Positions 26,825 to 32,852 of a stretch of DNA of 32,852 nt are shown piece after piece. Both the position numbers and the translations under genes were made by a program. This DNA is from Vicinamibacteraceae bacterium (GTDB lineage Bacteria > Acidobacteriota > Thermoanaerobaculia > Multivoradales > Multivoraceae): the NCBI GenBank assembly GCA_012270995.1, contig JAAXHG010000084.1, forward strand, positions 8,225 to 41,076, given 5' to 3'. The number at the start of each line of letters is the position of its first letter. The stretch's first letter is position 1. Under the pieces are notes generated by a model. That model was given only the letters and a program-made list of their open reading frames with translations, searched no databases and had not been told where the DNA came from.

Positions 26825-27376
26825 ATGCAGAGCGCGCGTCCGAACAGATTCCTGTTGGCGTCGGCCCTGATGGCGGCGCTTCTGCTGGCCGGCTGCGGCT
26901 ACACCCTCGTCGGTCGGGCCTCCAACATCCCGGAAGACGTGCAACACGTGTTCCTGCAGCCGTTCGAAAACGAGACAGGTCGGGTGGAGGTGGAACAGTT
27001 CCTGACCCAGGCGATCGCGGACGAACTCGTCACCCGTCGCCGATTCGAACTCGTTTCCACCGAGGCGGCGTCGGACGCCGTCATCCGGGGCGCCGTTACG
27101 GACCTGCGCGTCGCGCCCATCACCTTCACGAACGACGGCCGCGCTCAGGAATACGAACTCACGATCGTCGTCGACGTGTCCTTCAGCCGCAGCGGCACGC
27201 CACCGGACGGAGGAGAGCCGGAAGTGATCTGGGCGAACGACCGCTACCAGTTCAAGGAGAGCTACCCGGTCGAGGCCGCCGACAGTGACTTCTTCGACCG
27301 TGAGAACATCGCCATCGAAGAGAGCGCTGAACGGTTCGCCGACACGATGGTGACCGACCTGCTCGAGGCTTTCTGA
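26825..27376 (+). CDS. lptE: LptE-like LPS-assembly lipoprotein
   Basis: This 183-residue outer-membrane lipoprotein probably plugs LptD to insert lipopolysaccharide. The signal ends in lipobox LAGC (Cys24), immediately followed by GYTLVGRASNIPEDVQHVFLQPFENETGR, the typical start of the LptE fold (CGYxL and a beta strand). It continues with a helix (VEQFLTQAIADELVTRRRFELV) and beta strands such as AVIRGAVTDLRVAPITF and YELTIVVDVSFS. ATG 26825 is preferred over a TTG at 26765 because it gives a compact signal peptide. The mature sequence is less conserved than E. coli LptE; the assignment rests on the lipobox context and the VxxF/AVIRG pattern seen in this family. Confidence 0.8.
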   Translation: MQSARPNRFLLASALMAALLLAGCGYTLVGRASNIPEDVQHVFLQPFENETGRVEVEQFLTQAIADELVTRRRFELVSTEAASDAVIRGAVTDLRVAPITFTNDGRAQEYELTIVVDVSFSRSGTPPDGGEPEVIWANDRYQFKESYPVEAADSDFFDRENIAIEESAERFADTMVTDLLEAF

Positions 27377-27387
27377 GCGGGGCCGTT

Positions 27388-27423
27388 CCGGGCGGGAATG
27401 GGCGGGGGCACGAACCCGCCCGG
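27388..27423. terminator. GC-rich hairpin between convergent lptE and rpsT
   Basis: CCGGGCGGG (27388-27396) pairs with CCCGCCCGG (27415-27423) as a 9-bp stem. A second GGGCGGG at 27400-27406 can compete for the same partner. It fills most of the 48-bp gap between the two stop codons. There is no U-tract on either side, so termination may be Rho-dependent or weak. Confidence 0.45.
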
Positions 27424-27424
27424 A

Positions 27425-27718
27425 TCACTCCGCGGCCGCTTCCGTCGTGGCGGCGGCCTCGGCGCGGCGATTCACGAGCCGGGTGAGTCTCGACTTGCGG
27501 CGGGCGGCGGCGTTCGCGTGGATCACGCCCTTCTGCGCCGTGGCGTCTATCAGGCTGAGCGTGCCGGGAAGCAGTTCCCGGGCCTGCTCCACGTCGGTGT
27601 CGGCGGCACTCCGCAGCGCCTTCACCGAAGTACGGAGCCTCGACATCGCGGCGCGGTTGCGGTCCCTTCGGACACGGGATTGCCGGATGCGCTTCTCTGC
27701 CTGTTTGCTGTTCGCCAT
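27425..27718 (-). CDS. rpsT: 30S ribosomal protein S20
   Basis: This 97-residue basic protein binds the 16S rRNA 5' domain early in 30S assembly. The family start MANSKQAEKRIRQ and the segments RDRNRAAMSRLRTSVKAL and KGVIHANAAARRKSRL are clear. The C-terminal tail is Ala/Glu-rich. The ATG is preceded by the purine-rich GAGAAAAGA at a usable distance. It lies 71 bp after cpoB on the same strand, separated by a GC palindrome, so it could have its own promoter or be read through from the Tol-Pal operon. Confidence 0.97.
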   Translation of the reverse strand: MANSKQAEKRIRQSRVRRDRNRAAMSRLRTSVKALRSAADTDVEQARELLPGTLSLIDATAQKGVIHANAAARRKSRLTRLVNRRAEAAATTEAAAE

Positions 27719-27770
27719 ATCGTCTTTTCTCGCTTCGACCTGTTCGTGTTCCCGGACGGCTCGGGACCCG

Positions 27771-27786
27771 GCGCCGCCGGCGGCGC
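27771..27786. terminator. 16-bp GC palindrome after cpoB
   Basis: GCGCCGCC followed by GGCGGCGC is a perfect 16-bp palindrome starting 3 nt after the cpoB stop. As RNA it makes a 6-bp stem with a CCGG loop. A second weak inverted repeat (CCCGG/CCGGG type) lies 10-20 bp further toward rpsT. No T-run follows, so termination is uncertain. Confidence 0.4.
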
Positions 27787-27789
27787 AGT

Positions 27790-28662
27790 CTACTGCTCGG
27801 CGCCCTGGTTGTCGAGTTGCTGGAGCGCCAGGATCGCCTCGTCCGTGTCGGGATACGTGCTGCGAACCCGGTCGAACATCTCGACCGCGAGGTCGCGTTC
27901 GCCCAACTCGTTCAGTGCGACGCCTATACGCAGCATGGAGCTTGCGACCTTGTCGCTTTCCGGGTAACGCTCCCGAACCAGGCTCAGTTCGTCGATCGCG
28001 GCGCGGTACTGTCCCTGGCCCAGGTGGGACTCGCCGAGCCAGTACTGGGCGCTGCCCGCGTCGGCGCCGTCCGGGAACGTGTCGAGGTAACGGCGGAAGC
28101 CGGAGATGGCCCGCTCGTACCTGCCTTCGGAGTAGTCCAGGTACGCGGCGTCGTAGAGCGTCTTCGGCTCGACCGTCTCCGGCGCCGACGCCGCCCGGAT
28201 GTCCGCCAGCAACTGATCGAGGGCCAGAAGGTACTCCTCCTGGCGCTCGAGCCGGCCCTGGATCAGGGCCACGTCGGTACCTGTCTGTTCGAGGCGCTCC
28301 AGCGAAGCGTTGAGGAGCTGACGCTGCTCCTGGACGAGGGTTCGCAGCGCTTCGAGATCGGAGAGGATCTGCCTCAGGTCCTCCTTCAGATCCGCGTTCG
28401 CGGTCAGTTCACCGTCGGCCTGATTCTCCAGGGCCTGAGCGACCCTTGCCAGATCGTCGCGCGTGGGGGTTTGCGACCTGAGATCATCCAAACGCCCTTC
28501 CACCGCCGCGAGGCCCGTCTCCAGTTCCGCCAACTGGGTCGACGAGGAGGCGCAGGCCAGAGTCAACAACACCAGGACCGAAAAGGCCGCCGTCCGCGGG
28601 CTGAGCGACCAACCGGCCGGCCGGCGGCCGAATCCGGTGGTTCCTTGCCGCCGCATGCTCAC
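27790..28662 (-). CDS. cpoB: Tol-Pal associated cell division coordinator CpoB (YbgF)
   Basis: This envelope protein of 290 residues links Tol-Pal to peptidoglycan synthesis during division. The signal carries a lipobox-like TLAC (Cys37), so it may be a lipoprotein, unlike soluble E. coli CpoB. Residues about 42-170 form a predicted coiled coil for oligomerisation (TQLAELETGLAAVEGRLDD, LERLEQTGTDVALIQGRLER). The C-terminal part holds about three TPR repeats starting near ETVEPKTLYDAAYLDYSEG. The start is GTG 28662; ATG 28656 is a close alternative with an equally plausible signal. It follows pal by 67 bp with a small GGCGCC-type hairpin between them. Confidence 0.93.
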   Translation of the reverse strand: MSMRRQGTTGFGRRPAGWSLSPRTAAFSVLVLLTLACASSSTQLAELETGLAAVEGRLDDLRSQTPTRDDLARVAQALENQADGELTANADLKEDLRQILSDLEALRTLVQEQRQLLNASLERLEQTGTDVALIQGRLERQEEYLLALDQLLADIRAASAPETVEPKTLYDAAYLDYSEGRYERAISGFRRYLDTFPDGADAGSAQYWLGESHLGQGQYRAAIDELSLVRERYPESDKVASSMLRIGVALNELGERDLAVEMFDRVRSTYPDTDEAILALQQLDNQGAEQ

Positions 28663-28708
28663 AACCGCGGCTATCGGCGAGGTGTCTTGCGGCTTACGGG
28701 GTGGCCGG

Positions 28709-28723
28709 CGCCTCAGGCGCCGT
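28709..28723 (-). repeat. Small GC hairpin between pal and cpoB
   Basis: GGCGCC, loop TCA and GGCGCC form a 6-bp stem, about 6 bp after the pal stop. There is no T-run; it might slow ribosomes or RNA decay and set a pal/cpoB ratio, or it may be chance. Confidence 0.35.
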
Positions 28724-28729
28724 CCCGGG

Positions 28730-29308
28730 TCAACTGAAGTCGGTGACCCGGAAGTAGGCGCGACGGTTCAACTGCCAGCAGTCCTCGTTCGACTCCTCGC
28801 ACTGTGGGCGCTCCTCGCCGTAGCTGATCGTCCTGAGACGGTCGCCCGCGATGCCCAGCGACAGGAGGTAGTCCCGTGCGGCGTTGGACCTGCGATCGCC
28901 GAGGGCGAGGTTGTAGTCGTTCGTGCCGCGCTCGTCGCAGTGGCCCTCGATCGTGATCACGAGATACTCGCCATCCTCGCTCTTCAGGAAGTCGGCGTTC
29001 TTGCCGAGTTGGCTGCGCGTCTCGTCCGTCAGCGTCGACTTGTCGAACTCGAAGTAGACGTCGCCGAGGAGACCCTTCTCGTGGATCTGCCTATTGGCCT
29101 CGACGATGTCCTCCGACCAGGGCGACACGTACTCGGGTACGACCGGCGGCGCCGGCGGCGGAGGAACCGGCTTGGGGGGTGCAGGCGCCTCGGGCGGAGG
29201 CGGCGGAGGCGGTGGTGCTGGGGGCTCGGGCTCCGCCTTCTTGCAGGCGCCAACGGCCAGCAGCAAGAGAGCCGAGAGGATGAATGCAGGGAACCTTCTG
29301 GCCGACAT
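28730..29308 (-). CDS. pal: Peptidoglycan-associated lipoprotein Pal
   Basis: This 192-residue outer-membrane lipoprotein ties the outer membrane to peptidoglycan. The lipobox VGAC (Cys22) is followed by a proline-rich linker of about 35 residues. The OmpA-like domain spans about 75-190: DVYFEFDKSTLTDETRSQLG, TIEGHCDERGTNDYN, LALGDRRSNAARDYLL (the peptidoglycan-contact Asp and Arg area) and RLRTISYGEERP. The final segment reads NRRAYFRV. ATG 29308 has a strong ribosome site (GAGGAG, 10 nt before). A much longer open frame runs upstream but overlaps tolB antisense-frame sequence and is Arg/Pro-rich, so it is rejected. A candidate promoter lies in the 107-bp tolB-pal gap. Confidence 0.96.
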   Translation of the reverse strand: MSARRFPAFILSALLLLAVGACKKAEPEPPAPPPPPPPPEAPAPPKPVPPPPAPPVVPEYVSPWSEDIVEANRQIHEKGLLGDVYFEFDKSTLTDETRSQLGKNADFLKSEDGEYLVITIEGHCDERGTNDYNLALGDRRSNAARDYLLSLGIAGDRLRTISYGEERPQCEESNEDCWQLNRRAYFRVTDFS

Positions 29309-29358
29309 ACCGGGACTTCTCCTCGAACCTGAAACCTGGGTTTGCTGAGAACGCTGAA

Positions 29359-29387
29359 ACAGTACCAAAGTGAGGCAGTAGCGGCAA
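29359..29387 (-). promoter_or_regulatory. Candidate internal promoter for pal-cpoB
   Basis: On the minus strand TTGCCG (29382-29387) is separated by exactly 17 bp from TACTGT (29359-29364). The -35 matches at 4 of 6 bases and the -10 at 3 of 6. It would give a leader of about 44 nt containing GAGGAG before the pal ATG. Confidence 0.45.
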
Positions 29388-29415
29388 CCGCTTCCCGGAG
29401 TTGGACTTGGTCGAA

Positions 29416-30816
29416 TCAGTCGAAGTAGTCCGACCAGGAGGGGTGGGAGTTGTTGCCGCGGGTCGTGACCCGGCGGCTGTATCTGCCGTCCTGGCTCACG
29501 ATGTAGATGTGCCGCCGACCGCCGGGGCGGCGGGAATCGAAGGCGATCCACTCTCCGTTGGGCGAGAAGGACGGGTTTTCGTGGCTTCCGGGACCGGTCG
29601 TCAGGACTTGATCGTTGCGGGTCACCAGGTCGACGACCGCGATGTCGTGACGGTCCCCGCGCTGGGCGCGGCGCGAGTAGACGAGCCGGCTGCCGTCCGG
29701 GTGCCAAGACGCCCCCTCGTTGTAGCGACCCTCGTAGGTCACCCGCTGCAGGTTCGAGCCATCGATGCCCATCACGTAGATCTGCGGGGTGCCGGAGCGG
29801 CTCGAGGTGAAGGCGATTCGCGTGCCGTCGGGCGAGCACTCCGGGTTCGTGTCGATGCGGCTCGACCTGGTGAGCTGGCGGGGAGTGCCGCCGCTTCGGG
29901 AGAGAACGAAGAGTTCCATGTTCTGGCGGTTCGTGCGGAGCGGGCGGGCGAAAAGGACGGTATCGCCGTCCGGACATAGGCTGGGCGAGTAGGCAGGCTG
30001 CTCCTCGGCGACGATCGGCGTTTTCCTGCCCGTCACGAGGTCGGCCCAGTAGACGCCCGGCCGCCCCTCGAAGTAGGAGAGGTACACGAGCCCGCTGCCG
30101 TCGCGCGCCCACACCGGCGAGAGGCTCGTCGAGATGTGTCCGGTGATCCGCCGCTGGGCGTGACCGTCGTAGTCCATCAGGAAGATCTCCTTGCTTCCCT
30201 GGGACTCCCGGTCCGAAACGAACGCGATGGCCGTCAGGGCGATGCCGCGGCGGCCGGTGAAGTAGAGGACGATCTCGTCGGACAGCGCGTGGGCGAAGCG
30301 GCGGGCGAGGTCGATTCCCCCATTGAAGCGCTTGCCCAGAATGAACTGGCCGCTCGCGAGGTCGTACACCCGCCCCTCGAGGATCAGTTCCTCGCCGTCC
30401 ACCCGGAACTCGGTGATCAGCGCCACCTCGTTGCCGTAGGCCCGGTACTGCTCGAGGTCCCTGGCCCGGTCGCCGCTGAGGCGAACCGCGGAGAGGACTT
30501 CCGGACCCTGGACGTCGAAGAGCTGGGTGAATGCCAGATCCTCCCGGAGCGTCCGTTCCACTTCGTTCATCGCGTCGAGGAACTCCGGTCCGGCAGCCGG
30601 AGGACGCACGGAACGGGGCAGGGCCAGATTGAGGCGCACGGTCCCCTCGGGGACGAGGTCCACCTCGACGTCGGAAGGCAGTTGCTCGGCCGGCGGCGGG
30701 GTTTCCACTTCCTCCTGCGCGGCCAGGGACAGCGCCGCGAAGAGGATGGCCGCCGCGACGGCAACCCACGCAGCCCGGGGCGACCGAGTCGGTTCGCTGT
30801 AGCGTGGCATCGTCAT
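29416..30816 (-). CDS. tolB: Tol-Pal system beta-propeller TolB
   Basis: This periplasmic protein of 466 residues binds Pal and the TolA C-terminal domain, signalling TolA state to the outer membrane. A signal peptide covers about 1-34 (ending SLAAQ). The N-terminal mixed domain (about 60-190, with FTQLFDVQGP and ALITEFRVDGEELILEGRVYDL) precedes a WD40/PD40-like propeller with repeats containing AFVSDREGS-type words: SPVWARDGSGLVYLSYFEG, NPECSPDGTRIAFTSSRSG, ASWHPDGSRLVYSRR, and NPSFSPNGEWIAFDSRR. Its ATG overlaps the stop of the TolA/TonB-like gene by four bases. At 466 residues it is a little longer than E. coli TolB (430), mainly because of a Glu/Pro-rich stretch after the signal. Confidence 0.96.
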   Translation of the reverse strand: MTMPRYSEPTRSPRAAWVAVAAAILFAALSLAAQEEVETPPPAEQLPSDVEVDLVPEGTVRLNLALPRSVRPPAAGPEFLDAMNEVERTLREDLAFTQLFDVQGPEVLSAVRLSGDRARDLEQYRAYGNEVALITEFRVDGEELILEGRVYDLASGQFILGKRFNGGIDLARRFAHALSDEIVLYFTGRRGIALTAIAFVSDRESQGSKEIFLMDYDGHAQRRITGHISTSLSPVWARDGSGLVYLSYFEGRPGVYWADLVTGRKTPIVAEEQPAYSPSLCPDGDTVLFARPLRTNRQNMELFVLSRSGGTPRQLTRSSRIDTNPECSPDGTRIAFTSSRSGTPQIYVMGIDGSNLQRVTYEGRYNEGASWHPDGSRLVYSRRAQRGDRHDIAVVDLVTRNDQVLTTGPGSHENPSFSPNGEWIAFDSRRPGGRRHIYIVSQDGRYSRRVTTRGNNSHPSWSDYFD

Positions 30817-31583
30817 CTGATCCTCATCGTCACGCCGAGACTCGGCTTGTGGAAACCGCGGGGCAGCGGCGGCACCGGGGAGGCCAGCTCGATCGCCCGC
30901 AGGCCGGCGTTGTCGAACCGGGCGACGCCCGAAGACTCGATCAGTTCGAGTTCGGTCACGGTGCCGTCGCTGGCGATGCGGAACCGGACCAGGGCTTCGA
31001 CTCCCTCGATGGGAGGCCTCGTCCAGCGCGCCCGGATGGCGGCGACGAGCCGTGTCGTGTAGTAGGCGTAGGTGAAGTCCTCGCTGTCGTAGCCGACGAC
31101 GGGCGCTTCGGCGTCGTCGCTCCCGGCCAGGGAGTCGTCCACCGTGCGGGCGCGCTGGAAGGGACGCTCCAGCTTCGGTCGCGGTTCCGGCTCCGGCTCG
31201 GGTGGGGGAGGCGGCGGCTCCGGCTCGCGTTCCGGCTCTTCCGGCTTCTCTTCCGCGAGCACGGGTATGTCCGGCGGCGGCTCCTCGGGCGGTGGTTCCG
31301 GTTCGGGTTCCGGCTCCGGCGCGGGCGGCGGCTCCTCCTCCGGGGCCGGCGTCACCGGGATCGGCTTCGGCCGGATCGTCGCCAGTTGCACGAGTTCAAC
31401 CGTCCTCGGCTCCAGGTAGGTCCGTTCGGCGAACAGGCCGGGCCCGAAGAGAATCGCTCCAAGGACGGCGAGATGCAGGGTCAGGGACAGAGCGAGGCAG
31501 GGCCGGTTCAGGCCCGCTTCGCGGCGCATCCGGCGCTCGAGGGCCCGCTCGACTGGAGGCGTGGGTACGTCCTGGCTCCGCAC
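30813..31583 (-). CDS. TolA/TonB-like energy transducer
   Basis: This 256-residue inner-membrane protein is anchored by one helix (about 29-50, CLALSLTLHLAVLGAILFGP). It has a periplasmic Glu-Pro-rich spacer (about 75-140, many EPEP units) and a C-terminal TonB-type domain (YAYYTTRLVAAIRARW, RFRIASDGTVTELELIESSG, FDNAGLRAIELASP). It would harvest motion from TolQ-TolR and transmit it to TolB/Pal. The C-terminal domain looks more like TonB than like the three-helix-bundle TolA of E. coli, a typical situation outside Proteobacteria. The start is GTG with GGAG 11 nt upstream. It lies 27 bp after tolR and overlaps tolB. Confidence 0.9.
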   Translation of the reverse strand: MRSQDVPTPPVERALERRMRREAGLNRPCLALSLTLHLAVLGAILFGPGLFAERTYLEPRTVELVQLATIRPKPIPVTPAPEEEPPPAPEPEPEPEPPPEEPPPDIPVLAEEKPEEPEREPEPPPPPPEPEPEPRPKLERPFQRARTVDDSLAGSDDAEAPVVGYDSEDFTYAYYTTRLVAAIRARWTRPPIEGVEALVRFRIASDGTVTELELIESSGVARFDNAGLRAIELASPVPPLPRGFHKPSLGVTMRIR

Positions 31584-31610
31584 TTGTTCGGCGCTCCGTG
31601 ACGGCGGCCG

Positions 31611-32039
<429 letters not shown>

Positions 32040-32060
32040 CTCGGACTCCTGGTCAGCCGG

Positions 32061-32789
<729 letters not shown>

Positions 32790-32795
32790 GAGAAA

Positions 32796-32827
32796 CTATC
32801 AGACAGATAGCCAAGGGTCTATGGCTA
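32796..32827. promoter_or_regulatory. Inverted repeats upstream of tolQ
   Basis: Two short inverted repeats adjoin each other: CTATC-AGACA-GATAG (32796-32810) and TAGCCA with an 8-nt spacer then TGGCTA (32808-32827). On the minus strand GATAGT (32795-32800), a -10-like hexamer, ends 5 nt before the tolQ GTG. The region is notably A/T-richer than its surroundings, so it could hold the operon promoter and an operator. Confidence 0.35.
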
Positions 32828-32852
32828 GAGCTGTCCAATGAGAAGTGATCGT

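Noticed and set aside
29309..30769. In-frame upstream extension of pal by about 490 codons
   Set aside because: It overlaps tolB in another frame, is Arg/Pro/Gly-rich and lacks a domain. Pal has a proper signal, lipobox and ribosome site at 29308.

Overview
The window is a GC-rich, gene-dense bacterial chromosome segment from a Gram-negative organism. It carries a complete Tol-Pal operon, an LptE-like outer-membrane assembly lipoprotein, RND efflux genes and several lipoproteins. Acidobacteriota is the best guess. The VWFA-related protein at 13330-15117 resembles a family expanded in that phylum, and the haem/propeller protein at 6637-8937 belongs to a type common in Acidobacteriota and the Planctomycetes/Verrucomicrobia group. 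No rRNA or full marker set is present, so the assignment is inference.

Layout: 1-6598 (+) is an efflux locus: the 3' end of one RND permease, a membrane-fusion adaptor and a second, complete RND permease. 6637-8937 (-) is a secreted propeller/HEAT/cytochrome c protein. 9065-13296 (+) holds a divergent Nramp-like transporter, then an ATPase-permease-binding protein set of the ribose-type ABC importer class. 13330-15117 (-) is a secreted VWFA-related protein, divergently arranged with 15138-18727 (+), a tightly coupled PIG-L deacetylase, LLM flavin oxidoreductase and S-adenosylhomocysteinase. 18810-22908 (+) is a second coupled chain: lytic transglycosylase with LysM repeats, lipoprotein amidohydrolase and rsmD. 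tRNA-Leu(CAG) (-) follows, then (+) a small lipoprotein, der, a MerR-type regulator, tRNA-Pro(GGG), ribH, nusB and an LptE-like lipoprotein. The right end (-) reads, in transcription order, tolQ-tolR-tolA/tonB-tolB-pal-cpoB, then rpsT.

How genes work together: TolQ-TolR use the proton motive force to drive the TolA/TonB-like protein, which acts with TolB, Pal and CpoB on outer-membrane invagination and peptidoglycan coupling. The ABC genes form a complete importer. ribH and nusB overlap, a common bacterial pairing. The efflux locus would need an outer-membrane channel, which is not in view.

I do not see a clear new defence, mobile or biosynthetic system: no CRISPR array, transposase, phage gene or toxin-antitoxin pair. 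The most interesting signals are regulatory. Several genes that begin transcription units lack a Shine-Dalgarno sequence and have a TAnnnT hexamer 6-9 nt before the ATG, as expected for leaderless or nearly leaderless mRNAs. At the VWFA/PIG-L divergence, two overlapping -10 boxes (TATACT and TATAGT) lie exactly 6 nt from each ATG in a 20-bp gap. A nested 7-bp/21-bp tandem repeat has also built the C-terminal tail of the LLM oxidoreductase just before ahcY. No gene-free stretch exceeds 300 bases; the longest is the 127-bp gap at 8938-9064.
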